From Lutibacter sp. A64 (GTDB taxonomy: Bacteria > Bacteroidota > Bacteroidia > Flavobacteriales > Flavobacteriaceae), in assembly GCF_022429565.1 (NCBI RefSeq), contig NZ_CP092487.1, positions 3,614,001 through 3,678,000 of the forward strand: 64,000 bases of DNA, in the 5' to 3' direction. The notes under the pieces were generated by a model. It made no database searches and was not told the origin of the DNA. It worked only from the letters and a program-made list of their open reading frames with translations. Shown here in pieces: positions 9,386 to 17,450 of the stretch. How positions within the stretch are numbered: the stretch's first letter is position 1; each line of letters starts with the position of its first letter. Position numbers and translations under genes: made by a program.

Positions 9386-9419
9386 AAGCCTTCCTAAATT
9401 TTTTAGGAAGGCTTTTTTT
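9386..9419 (+). terminator. ilv attenuator terminator
   Basis: AAGCCTTCCTAAA (9386-9398) and TTTAGGAAGGCTT (9402-9414) form a perfect 13-bp stem with a TTT loop, followed by more T. It lies 39 bases after the leader-peptide stop and about 260 bases before ilvD. It could also end leftover transcription from the upstream gene, but the leader in between favours attenuation. Confidence 0.85.
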
Positions 9420-9596
9420 GTTTTAAGCAATTTGTAAGTGAAATAGGGTTTTATGTTGCTTTAGGTTTTTTTATAAAATAATCATTGTAAAACAAATTGA
9501 ATTAAAGTGTTGCAATATAGTGTGTTAGGTTGAATTATTAGGTTGTGGCTATTGTAAAAAAAGTAAATGGAATAATGATAAAATAAATGACTAAAG

Positions 9597-9604
9597 TAAA
9601 TTTG
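9597..9604 (+). promoter_or_regulatory. candidate second promoter for ilvD
   Basis: TAAATTTG is a perfect -7 box and is followed by TATC, exactly as at the arg promoter (16669-16680). It lies 78 bases before ilvD and downstream of the attenuator, so it could give attenuation-independent expression. No obvious -33 box is present. The rest of 9420-9682 is AT-rich and I see no gene in it. Confidence 0.35.
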
Positions 9605-9682
9605 TATCTCATTATAAAGTAAATAATAAAAACGAGTTATTTTTAAATATAATTCAAAATAGATAAAGAAACTTTAAATTAA

Positions 9683-11365
9683 ATGCAGTTAAATAAATAT
9701 AGTAAAAGAGTTACTCAAGATGCTACGCAACCAGCAGCTCAAGCAATGTTATATGGAGTGGGGTTATCTGAAGATGACATGAGAAAGCCACAAATTGGTA
9801 TTGCTAGTACAGGTTACGATGGTAATCCGTGTAATATGCACTTAAATGGTTTAGCTGGTAAAATTAAAGAAGCTGTTAACAACAATAATGAAGTTGGTTT
9901 AGTTTTTAATACTATTGGAGTAAGCGATGGTATTTCTATGGGAACTTCTGGAATGAACTATTCTTTGCCTTCTAGAGATGTTATTGCAGATTCTATTGAA
10001 ATAGTAATGAATGCGCAAAGTTATGATGGTTTAGTTACTGTTGTAGGTTGTGATAAAAATATGCCAGGAGCAATTATGGCTATGTTGCGTTTAAACCGTC
10101 CATCTTTAATGGTGTATGGTGGAACTATTGCTTCAGGAAAATACAATGGAAAAAAATTAAATATTGTTTCTGCTTTTGAAGCTTTAGGTCAAAAAATAGC
10201 AGGAGAAATAACTGAAGAAGAATACAAAGAAATTATAAAAAATGCAATTCCAGGTGCAGGAGCTTGTGGTGGAATGTATACTGCAAATACAATGGCTTCT
10301 TCAATTGAAGCATTAGGATTTGCGCTGCCTTATAATTCTTCTATTCCTGCAGAAAATCCACATAAAGAAAATGAAATCGAGCGTATAGCAGCAGCAATTA
10401 AAAATTTATTGGAGTTAGATTTAAAACCTTTAGATATTATAACTAAAAAATCGTTAGAAAATGCGATTGCTTTGGTAAATGCTTTAGGAGGTTCTACAAA
10501 TGCAGTGTTGCATTATTTAGCAATTGCACATGCTGCTGGAATTGAATTTACATTAGAAGATTTTCAGCGTATAAGTGATAAAACACCTTTAATTGCAGAT
10601 TTAAAACCCAGTGGAGAATACTTAATGGAAGATATTCATGGAGTAGGTGGTACACCAGCTGTAATGAAATATTTGTTAGATGAAGGTTATCTACACGGAG
10701 ATTGTATGACTGTTACAGGCAAAACATTGGCTGAAAATTTAGCAACTGTAAAACCATTGAGTTTTGAAGATAAACAACAGGTAATTCATCAAAAAGAAAA
10801 AGCATTAAAATCTTCTGGAAATCTTCAAATTTTATATGGAAATCTTGCAACAGAAGGATCTGTAGCAAAAATAAGTGGAAAAGAAGGTAATTTGTTTGAA
10901 GGAAAAGCAGTTGTTTTTAATAGCGAACAAGAAGCAAATGATGGTATTGGAGCAGGAAAAGTGTCTAGAGGCGATGTTGTTGTAATTAGATATGTTGGTC
11001 CAAAAGGTGGACCAGGAATGCCAGAAATGCTAAAACCAACTTCTATGATTATGGGAGCAGGTTTAGGAAAATCTGTCGCTTTAATTACAGACGGACGTTT
11101 TTCTGGTGGAACGCACGGGTTTGTAGTGGGACATATTACGCCAGAAGCTCAAAACGGAGGAGGAATTGGATTGGTAAAAGATGGTGATATAATTGTAATA
11201 GATGCAGTTAATAAAACTATAAACATGAAAATTTCTGACGCTGAAATGTTAAAAAGAAAAGAGCAGTGGAGAGCACCAAAATTAAAACATACAAAAGGAA
11301 TATTATATAAATATGCAAAAACCGTTTCATCTGCTTCAGAGGGATGCGTAACGGATAAATTTTAA
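9683..11365 (+). CDS. ilvD: dihydroxy-acid dehydratase
   Basis: Iron-sulfur enzyme that dehydrates dihydroxy-isovalerate and dihydroxy-methylvalerate to the keto acids of valine and isoleucine. Cluster-ligand cysteines appear in [10 protein letters not shown] and [14 protein letters not shown], and the C-terminal half has [15 protein letters not shown]. At 560 residues it is of normal length for the IlvD/Edd family. It opens the ilv operon and is followed by ilvB after four bases. Expression is probably set by the Ile/Val leader upstream. Confidence 0.96.
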   Translation: MQLNKYSKRVTQDATQPAAQAMLYGVGLSEDDMRKPQIGIASTGYDGNPCNMHLNGLAGKIKEAVNNNNEVGLVFNTIGVSDGISMGTSGMNYSLPSRDVIADSIEIVMNAQSYDGLVTVVGCDKNMPGAIMAMLRLNRPSLMVYGGTIASGKYNGKKLNIVSAFEALGQKIAGEITEEEYKEIIKNAIPGAGACGGMYTANTMASSIEALGFALPYNSSIPAENPHKENEIERIAAAIKNLLELDLKPLDIITKKSLENAIALVNALGGSTNAVLHYLAIAHAAGIEFTLEDFQRISDKTPLIADLKPSGEYLMEDIHGVGGTPAVMKYLLDEGYLHGDCMTVTGKTLAENLATVKPLSFEDKQQVIHQKEKALKSSGNLQILYGNLATEGSVAKISGKEGNLFEGKAVVFNSEQEANDGIGAGKVSRGDVVVIRYVGPKGGPGMPEMLKPTSMIMGAGLGKSVALITDGRFSGGTHGFVVGHITPEAQNGGGIGLVKDGDIIVIDAVNKTINMKISDAEMLKRKEQWRAPKLKHTKGILYKYAKTVSSASEGCVTDKF

Positions 11366-11369
11366 ACCT

Positions 11370-13103
11370 ATGGAAACATTGAGTAAACAGGTTCAAGAAA
11401 AAAAGAAGGCAGCAGCTGTTAAGATTACAGGTGCTGAGGCAGTTCTAAAATGTTTATTAGAAGAAGGTGCTGATTTAGCTTATGGCTATCCAGGCGGTGC
11501 CATAATGCCAGTTTATGATGAGATTTATAAATATCGTGAAAAATTTCATCACGTTTTAACACGTCATGAGCAAGGGGCAATACACGCTGCACAAGGTTTT
11601 GCACGTGTAACAGGAAAACCAGGAATTGTCTTTGCAACTTCTGGCCCAGGAGCTACAAACTTGGTAACTGGTATTGCAGATGCACAAATAGACTCTACAC
11701 CATTAGTTTGTGTTACAGGGCAAGTAGCATCACATTTATTAGGGTCTGATGCATTTCAAGAAACAGATATTATTGGTATTTCTACACCAGTAACAAAATG
11801 GAATTATCAAATTACTAAGGCTTCAGAAATACCTGAAGTTATGGCTAAAGCATTTTATATAGCTAAATCTGGACGTCCAGGACCGGTATTAATTGATATT
11901 ACAAAAGATGCACAGTTTGGTGAGTTAGATTTTGAATATAAAAAATGCGAAAAAATAAGAAGTTATAGAGCTATTCCTAAATTCGATATTGAAAAAATAA
12001 AAGAAGCAGCTACACTTATTAATGCAGCAAAAAAACCATTAATAGTTTGGGGACAAGGAGTTATTATTGGTGAAGCTGAACAAGAGTTTAAGAATTTTAT
12101 AGAAAAAACTGATATTCCATCGGCTTCAACAGTTTTAGGACTTTCGGCTTTAGAAACAAACCATCCATTAAATGTTGGTATGGTTGGTATGCACGGAAAT
12201 TATGCGCCAAATGTTTTAACTAATTCTTGTGATGTTTTAATTGCAATTGGAATGCGTTTTGATGATCGTGTTACAGGGAGTTTAAATACATATGCTAAAC
12301 AAGCAAAAGTAATTCATTTTGAAATTGATCCTGCAGAAGTAGATAAAAACGTAAAAACAGATGTTGCCGTATTAGGAACTGTAAAAGAAACATTAGCAGA
12401 AATTATGCAATATGTTGAAAAATCAGATCATAAAATATGGATGCAAGAGTTTGATAAGTTACTTCAAATTGAAAAAGATGAAGTTATTAATGATCAATTA
12501 AATCCAACAAAACCTGGATTGACAATGGGTGAGGTTTTAGGTGGAATTAACAAAGAAACTAATGGCGATGCTGTAATAGTTTCAGATGTAGGTCAACATC
12601 AAATGTTTGCCTGTCGTTATGCAGATTTTATTAAAACTAGAAGTAGCGTTACTTCGGGAGGTTTAGGTACTATGGGATTCGCTTTGCCGGCTTCAATTGG
12701 TGCAAAAATTGGTGCTCCAGAACGTGAAGTTGTTGCAATTATTGGAGATGGAGGTTATCAAATGACTTGTAATGAGTTAGGTACTATTCTTCAAACAAAA
12801 GCAGCAGTTAAAATTGTAGTTTTAAACAATAGTTATTTAGGTATGGTACGCCAATGGCAAGAATTATTCTTTGACAAACGTTATGCTTCTACAGAAATGA
12901 TAAGCCCAGATTTTGTAAAATTAGCTGGAGCTTACGATATTGAAGCTAAAAGAGTTTCTAAACGAGAAGATTTAGATGGAGCAATTAAAACTATGCTGGC
13001 TTCAAAAGAAGCTTATTTTTTAGAAGTTGTTATTGAGCAAGAAGATAATGTTTTTCCAATGATACCAACAGGAGCAAGTGTTTCAGATATAAGATTAAGT
13101 TAA
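11370..13103 (+). CDS. ilvB: acetolactate synthase, large subunit
   Basis: Thiamine-diphosphate enzyme forming acetolactate or acetohydroxybutyrate. The three-domain fold is visible: the N-terminal PYR domain with the catalytic glutamate (LTRHEQGAIHAAQG), the central domain (LIAIGMRFDDRVTG), and the C-terminal PP domain with the ThDP motif GDGGYQMTCNELGT. At 577 residues it fits the family. It pairs with ilvN, which starts one base after its stop. A charged N-terminal extension of about 17 residues precedes the first conserved block. Confidence 0.96.
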   Translation: METLSKQVQEKKKAAAVKITGAEAVLKCLLEEGADLAYGYPGGAIMPVYDEIYKYREKFHHVLTRHEQGAIHAAQGFARVTGKPGIVFATSGPGATNLVTGIADAQIDSTPLVCVTGQVASHLLGSDAFQETDIIGISTPVTKWNYQITKASEIPEVMAKAFYIAKSGRPGPVLIDITKDAQFGELDFEYKKCEKIRSYRAIPKFDIEKIKEAATLINAAKKPLIVWGQGVIIGEAEQEFKNFIEKTDIPSASTVLGLSALETNHPLNVGMVGMHGNYAPNVLTNSCDVLIAIGMRFDDRVTGSLNTYAKQAKVIHFEIDPAEVDKNVKTDVAVLGTVKETLAEIMQYVEKSDHKIWMQEFDKLLQIEKDEVINDQLNPTKPGLTMGEVLGGINKETNGDAVIVSDVGQHQMFACRYADFIKTRSSVTSGGLGTMGFALPASIGAKIGAPEREVVAIIGDGGYQMTCNELGTILQTKAAVKIVVLNNSYLGMVRQWQELFFDKRYASTEMISPDFVKLAGAYDIEAKRVSKREDLDGAIKTMLASKEAYFLEVVIEQEDNVFPMIPTGASVSDIRLS

Positions 13104-13104
13104 G

Positions 13105-13626
13105 ATGGAAGTAATAAAAAAATTAACATTTTCAGTATATACTGAAAATAACGTAGGGATATTAAATCGACTTTCCGCAATATTTTTAAAACGACATATT
13201 AATATAGAAAGTATGTCCGTTTCAAAATCGGAAATAGAACATGTACACAGATTTACCTTTGTGGTAAATATTTCTAAAGAATTAGCTAGAAAAGTTGCTG
13301 GACAATTAGAAAAACAAATTGAAGTAATTCGTGCTTTTTATCATACAGAAGATGAAATTATTTATAATGAGACTGCTTTGTTTAAAATTTCTACCAAACA
13401 TTTACATGATGAGAAACTTCAAAAGAAATTTAAATTTAGAAGAGCTCATATACTTACAATAACTGAAAGTTTTTTTGTTATTGAAGCATCTGGCACAAAA
13501 GAGAATATTGATAAAATGTACAGGAAATTAAAACCTTATGGCTTGTTGCAGTTTGTTCGTTCAGGACGTATTGCAATTACACGACCAAAAATGGAAATAT
13601 CGCAATTATTAAAAGAAATTAATTAA
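13105..13626 (+). CDS. ilvN: acetolactate synthase, small subunit
   Basis: Regulatory subunit that confers valine feedback on IlvB. The N-terminal ACT domain is clear (FSVYTENNVGILNRLSAIFL, then IESMSVS). The second half (to residue 173) is the usual C-terminal ferredoxin-like domain. The length matches IlvN/IlvH proteins (160-175). It starts one base after the ilvB stop, as expected for a fixed-ratio complex. Confidence 0.93.
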   Translation: MEVIKKLTFSVYTENNVGILNRLSAIFLKRHINIESMSVSKSEIEHVHRFTFVVNISKELARKVAGQLEKQIEVIRAFYHTEDEIIYNETALFKISTKHLHDEKLQKKFKFRRAHILTITESFFVIEASGTKENIDKMYRKLKPYGLLQFVRSGRIAITRPKMEISQLLKEIN

Positions 13627-13631
13627 GATGA

Positions 13632-13745
13632 AATGCCTGTAACAGAATAAAAAAAGACCAAAGTAGAAGTAAACCTAAAATTTTGGTTTATAGAGGTGAA
13701 ATTTTGGATGTTATGGGTTTAGAATTAAATAAAAAAATAAGTTAA
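13632..13745 (+). other. unassigned open stretch between ilvN and ilvC
   Basis: One frame stays open for 37 codons and ends in VYRGEILDVMGLELNKKIS, which reads like a protein C-terminus, but there is no ATG before its last third. In another frame a five-codon ORF (MPVTE, from 13633) starts just upstream. It could be the remains of a small gene; some Bacteroidota carry an extra gene at this spot. I cannot assign it. Confidence 0.25.
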
Positions 13746-13800
13746 AAGTTTAAAAGAGTTTAAGAGAAAAAAATAATCATTCAATTCTTTAATCTTTAAA
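13741..13800 (+). repeat. AT-rich imperfect inverted repeat, copy 1
   Basis: GTTTAAAAGAGTTTAAG on the left faces CATTCAATTCTTTAATC on the right, forming an imperfect palindrome before ilvC. A related arrangement, with the same CATTCAA followed by TTAAACCATTAAAC, lies before argH (26433-26496). The two may belong to one intergenic repeat family. Confidence 0.35.
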
Positions 13801-13822
13801 TAATAAATAAAAAAACAAAAAA

Positions 13823-15295
13823 ATGGCAAATTATTTTAACACTCTTTCGTTAAGAGATAAGTTAGATCAATTAGGAAGATGTAGATTTATGGATTCTACA
13901 GAATTTAGTGAAGGTGTAGAAGCTTTAAAAGGAAAAAAAATAGTAATTATTGGTTGTGGAGCACAAGGTTTAAACCAAGGTTTAAATATGAGAGATTCTG
14001 GTTTAGATGTTTCTTATACATTAAGACCAGCTGCAATTTCAGAAAAAAGACAATCTTTTTTAAATGCATCTGAAAACAACTTTGAAGTTGGAACTTATGA
14101 AGAAATGATTCCTACGGCTGATTTGTTAATCAATTTAACGCCAGATAAACAACATACCGCTGTAGTTTCAGCAGTAATGCCTTTAATGAAAAAAGGTGCT
14201 GCATTATCTTATTCTCACGGATTTAATATTGTTGAGGAAGGTATGCAAATACGTAAAGATATTACGGTAATAATGGTTGCGCCTAAATCTCCTGGTTCTG
14301 AAGTAAGAGAAGAATTTAAAAGAGGTTTTGGAGTGCCAACTTTAATTGCTGTACATCCAGAAAATGATCCTGAAGGAAAAGGTTGGGATTATGCAAAAGC
14401 TTATGCTGTTGCTACTGGTGGACATACAGCTGGAGTGTTAGAATCTTCATTTGTTGCTGAGGTAAAATCAGATTTAATGGGTGAGCAAACGATACTTTGT
14501 GGATTATTGCAAACAGGTTCTATTTTATGTTTTGATAAAATGGTAGCTGAAGGTGTTGATGCGGGTTACGCTTCAAAACTAATTCAATATGGTTGGGAAA
14601 CAATCACAGAAGCTTTAAAACATGGAGGTATTACCAATATGATGGATCGTTTATCGAATCCAGCAAAAATTGCCGCATTTAATGCTTCAGAAGAATTAAA
14701 AGATATTATGCGTCCATTATTTCAAAAACATATGGATGATATTATGAGTGGTCATTTTTCTAAAACAATGATGGAAGATTGGGCAAATGACGATGTAAAC
14801 TTATTAACTTGGAGAGCAGAAACCGGAGAAACTGCTTTTGAAAAAACACCAGCTGCTGATGTAGAAATTTCTGAGCAGGAGTATTTCGACAACGGAGTAT
14901 TAATGGTGGCGATGGTAAAAGCGGGTGTAGAATTAGCTTTTGAATCTATGACAGAATCTGGAATTATTGATGCTTCAGCTTATTACGAATCTTTACACGA
15001 AACACCATTAATTGCAAATACAATTGCACGTAAAAAATTATTTGAAATGAACCGTGTAATTTCTGATACTGCAGAATATGGTTGTTATTTATTTGACCAT
15101 GCTTGTAAGCCTTTAATTGCAGATTATGTAAATAAAACACCAAGTAATTTTGTTGGTAAACCATTTAATGATGGTGAAACAGGAGTAGATAATAAAGAAT
15201 TAATAGAAGTAAATGCTGAAATTAGAAATCATCCAGTTGAAGAAATTGGAGAGTTTTTAAGAGCATCTATGACTGCAATGATTAAAATAGTTTAA
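13823..15295 (+). CDS. ilvC: ketol-acid reductoisomerase (class II)
   Basis: NADPH-dependent isomeroreductase that converts acetolactate to dihydroxy-isovalerate (and the Ile counterpart). The Rossmann motif [17 protein letters not shown] is near residue 45, followed by the C-terminal knotted helical domain in duplicate. At 490 residues it belongs to the long class II form (as in E. coli) and not the ~330-residue class I. ATG at 13823 gives the usual N-terminus [10 protein letters not shown]. It is fourth in the operon, 196 bases after ilvN. Confidence 0.95.
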   Translation: MANYFNTLSLRDKLDQLGRCRFMDSTEFSEGVEALKGKKIVIIGCGAQGLNQGLNMRDSGLDVSYTLRPAAISEKRQSFLNASENNFEVGTYEEMIPTADLLINLTPDKQHTAVVSAVMPLMKKGAALSYSHGFNIVEEGMQIRKDITVIMVAPKSPGSEVREEFKRGFGVPTLIAVHPENDPEGKGWDYAKAYAVATGGHTAGVLESSFVAEVKSDLMGEQTILCGLLQTGSILCFDKMVAEGVDAGYASKLIQYGWETITEALKHGGITNMMDRLSNPAKIAAFNASEELKDIMRPLFQKHMDDIMSGHFSKTMMEDWANDDVNLLTWRAETGETAFEKTPAADVEISEQEYFDNGVLMVAMVKAGVELAFESMTESGIIDASAYYESLHETPLIANTIARKKLFEMNRVISDTAEYGCYLFDHACKPLIADYVNKTPSNFVGKPFNDGETGVDNKELIEVNAEIRNHPVEEIGEFLRASMTAMIKIV

Positions 15296-15305
15296 AGCTA
15301 AAATT

Positions 15306-16568
15306 TTGAGTGAAACTATTAAAAATAGTATTTCATTAGAAGAAATATATAAAGCTCAACAGAGCATTAGAGGAGTTGTACAAGCAACTCCTTTAGTGTT
15401 TATGAAAAATTTTTCTGAATATTATAACGCCAATATTTATTTTAAAAGAGAAGATTTACAGGTAGTCCGTTCTTATAAAATTAGAGGTGCTTATAATAAA
15501 ATTCAAGGCTTATCTAAAAACGAATTACAAAATGGAATTGTTTGTGCTAGTGCAGGAAATCATGCGCAAGGTGTTGCTTTTGCTTGTAAAAAGTTGAAAG
15601 TTCAAGGAACGGTTTTTATGCCTGTAACAACACCAGCTCAAAAAATTCAACAAGTTAGTATGTTTGGAGGCAGTTTTGTAGATGTTAAATTAATTGGAGA
15701 TAGTTTTGATGATAGTCAAAAAGCTGCTTCAGAATTTTGTGAGCTTCATAAAAGCACTTTTGTACATCCTTTTGATGATATAGATGTTATAGCTGGACAA
15801 GGTACCATTGGTTTAGAGATTTTAAACGATATAGATACGCAAGTTGATTATTTGTATATGCCTGTTGGCGGTGGTGGTTTAGCTTCTGGTGTTGGAAGTG
15901 TGTTTAAAACCTTAAGTCCAGCAACAAAGTTAATTGGAGTAGAGCCTAAAGGAGCACCATCTTTAACAACTTCATTAGAAAAAGGTGAGAATACCACTTT
16001 AAGTGAAATAGAAAAATTTGTTGATGGAGCTGCCGTAAAACGTATGGGAGATCTTACGTTTGAGTTTTGTAAAAACTTATTAGATGGTACAGATACAATT
16101 TGCGAAGGTTTAATTTGCGAAACAATTTTAAAGGTATATAACGAAAATGCTTTGGTTGTAGAGCCAGCAGGAGCATTGGCCATTGCGGCATTAGAAAAAC
16201 AAAAAGAACAAATTAAAGGTAAAACAGTTGTTTGTATTGTAAGTGGAGGTAATAATGATATTACCCGAATGGAAGAAATGAAGGAGCGTGCCTTATTATA
16301 CCAAGGTTTAAAACATTATTTTATTATACGTTTTCCGCAAAGAGCTGGTGCTTTAAAAGAATTTGTAGTTGATGTTTTAGGTCCTAATGATGATATTGCA
16401 TATTTTGAATATACCAAAAAAAATAATAGAGATAAAGGACCAGCTGTGGTTGGTATAGAGCTAAAATCTAAAAACGATTTTAAACCTTTAATAGAAAGGA
16501 TGGAACAAAAAGGATTTTTAAGTGAGTATTTAAATGAAAATCAACAATTGTTTCAATTTTTAGTTTAG
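15306..16568 (+). CDS. ilvA: threonine dehydratase (biosynthetic type)
   Basis: PLP enzyme that deaminates threonine to 2-ketobutyrate, the entry to isoleucine. The PLP lysine is in RSYKIRGAYNKI, the phosphate loop is SAGNHAQG, and a glycine-rich VGGGGLASG follows. After the catalytic domain a single ACT-like region (from about residue 335, HYFIIRFPQRAGALKEF) gives 420 residues, close to the B. subtilis form and shorter than the 514-residue E. coli enzyme with two such domains. The start is TTG at 15306; no ATG is closer to the conserved N-terminus. It ends the ilv operon. Confidence 0.92.
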   Translation: MSETIKNSISLEEIYKAQQSIRGVVQATPLVFMKNFSEYYNANIYFKREDLQVVRSYKIRGAYNKIQGLSKNELQNGIVCASAGNHAQGVAFACKKLKVQGTVFMPVTTPAQKIQQVSMFGGSFVDVKLIGDSFDDSQKAASEFCELHKSTFVHPFDDIDVIAGQGTIGLEILNDIDTQVDYLYMPVGGGGLASGVGSVFKTLSPATKLIGVEPKGAPSLTTSLEKGENTTLSEIEKFVDGAAVKRMGDLTFEFCKNLLDGTDTICEGLICETILKVYNENALVVEPAGALAIAALEKQKEQIKGKTVVCIVSGGNNDITRMEEMKERALLYQGLKHYFIIRFPQRAGALKEFVVDVLGPNDDIAYFEYTKKNNRDKGPAVVGIELKSKNDFKPLIERMEQKGFLSEYLNENQQLFQFLV

Positions 16569-16593
16569 AAGATAAGATCTTTGATAGATAAGA

Positions 16594-16641
16594 TTGTTAA
16601 TAATTAACAGTATTATAAAAATATTGTTAATTATTAAACAA
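16594..16641. repeat. long AT-rich hairpin between ilvA and the arg promoter
   Basis: GTTAATAATTAACAGTATT can pair with AATATTGTTAATTATTAAAC with few defects. There is no T run, so it is a poor textbook terminator, but it is the only structure that could separate ilvA from the arg operon. Confidence 0.5.
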
Positions 16642-16649
16642 ATTGATGT

Positions 16650-16676
16650 TTGCTTTGAAATATTTATGTAAATTTG
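16650..16676 (+). promoter_or_regulatory. arg operon promoter
   Basis: TAAATTTG (16669-16676) is a perfect TAnnTTTG box and TTG (16650-16652) lies 16 bases upstream, slightly short. The ATG of the Arg-rich leader begins only five bases after the -7 box, so the transcript would be leaderless or almost so. Confidence 0.6.
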
Positions 16677-16681
16677 TATCA

Positions 16682-16747
16682 ATGAAAACACAGCGTTTTA
16701 ACATACTTACTACACGCCGCATTACTCGTCGCCCCTTGAGGGCATAA
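16682..16747 (+). CDS. arg operon leader peptide (21 aa)
   Basis: The ORF starts MKTQRFNILTT and ends RRITRRPLRA before TAA (16745-16747). Six of the 21 codons are Arg, with two tandem pairs (residues 12-13 and 16-17), plus one Pro, and it sits between a perfect promoter box and an arginine/proline operon. It is too short and too well placed to be an ordinary gene. By analogy with amino-acid leader peptides, slow translation at Arg codons should change the fold of the RNA that follows. I see no terminator with a T run downstream; instead, ATTGATTAC (16754-16762) can pair with the start region of the first structural gene. Confidence 0.75.
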   Translation: MKTQRFNILTTRRITRRPLRA

Positions 16748-16753
16748 ATTTCT

Positions 16754-16829
16754 ATTGATTACGGTGCGTCCGTTTTCACATTTCAAACAAACATCAAAAT
16801 ACATTTATAAAATTTAAAAAGTAATCAAT
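16754..16829 (+). promoter_or_regulatory. possible start-codon sequestering structure
   Basis: ATTGATTAC (16754-16762) is perfectly complementary to GTAATCAAT (16821-16829), which includes the A and T of the ATG at 16828. One G-T pair extends it to the G of the ATG. A small ACGG/CCGT hairpin sits inside. The strand lies seven bases after the leader-peptide stop, so a ribosome there could open or close it. This is inferred from pairing alone. Confidence 0.45.
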
Positions 16830-17445
16830 GAAAGTTGTTATTGCTAATATATCGCATATTAAATATGCGGAATTAATTTGTAAGACTATTGAAGAGTCTG
16901 CAAAAGTGAGAGGTACTGGTATAGCGCAAAGATCTCCAGAATATATCATAAAAAAAATTAGTACAGGTGATGCTGTAATTGCTACTGAAAATGATGAATT
17001 TGCAGGGTTTTGTTATATAGAAACTTGGGATAATGCTTCTTTTGTGGTGAACTCGGGTTTAATAGTACATCCAAATTTTAGAAACCAAGGTTTGGCAAAA
17101 ACTATTAAAAAGAAAATACTAGAATATTCTCAAGAAAAATATCCCGGAGCTAAAGTTTTTGGTATAACTACAGGTTTAGCTGTTTTAAAAATTAATTACG
17201 AATTGGGTTATCAACCAGTAACGTTTTCTGAATTAACTACAGATGAAGGGTTTTGGAACGGGTGTAGAACTTGTAAGAATTTTGATGTTTTAACTAGAAC
17301 AGAACGTAAAATGTGTTTGTGTACAGGAATGTTATACGATCCAAAAGCACAACAAAACGTAAAAAAACACAAATTCAATTTAAAAGTATTAAACAGATTA
17401 AAAAAAATTAAACAATCATTGTTTTTAAAAAAAAGTAATAAGTAA
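16828..17445 (+). CDS. GNAT acetyltransferase, probable glutamate N-acyltransferase of arginine synthesis
   Basis: GNAT-fold protein of 205 residues. The acyl-CoA loop appears as HPNFRNQGLAKTIKKKIL (about residue 90), with strand SFVVNSGLIV before it. After the GNAT core a Cys-rich segment (FWNGCRTCKNFDVLTRTERKMCLCTG) could bind metal. As first gene of the arg operon it most likely acylates glutamate. Given the argF' type here, the acyl group could be succinyl and not acetyl. It is not related in length to the classical E. coli ArgA (443 aa). The start ATG may be masked by RNA pairing. The role is inferred from position; the fold is clear. Confidence 0.75.
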   Translation: MKVVIANISHIKYAELICKTIEESAKVRGTGIAQRSPEYIIKKISTGDAVIATENDEFAGFCYIETWDNASFVVNSGLIVHPNFRNQGLAKTIKKKILEYSQEKYPGAKVFGITTGLAVLKINYELGYQPVTFSELTTDEGFWNGCRTCKNFDVLTRTERKMCLCTGMLYDPKAQQNVKKHKFNLKVLNRLKKIKQSLFLKKSNK

Positions 17446-17450
17446 AAGTC

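Noticed and set aside
9588-9623. Ten-codon ORF (MTKVNLYLIIK) before ilvD with Val, Leu and Ile codons, as a second leader peptide
   Set aside because: It overlaps a perfect promoter -7 box (TAAATTTG), is very short, and has no terminator after it; branched-chain codons are common by chance in AT-rich DNA.
16761-16776. ACGG/CCGT hairpin followed by TTTT as an arg terminator
   Set aside because: Only four base pairs and four T; too weak to terminate on its own. The longer pairing with the gene start is a better explanation.
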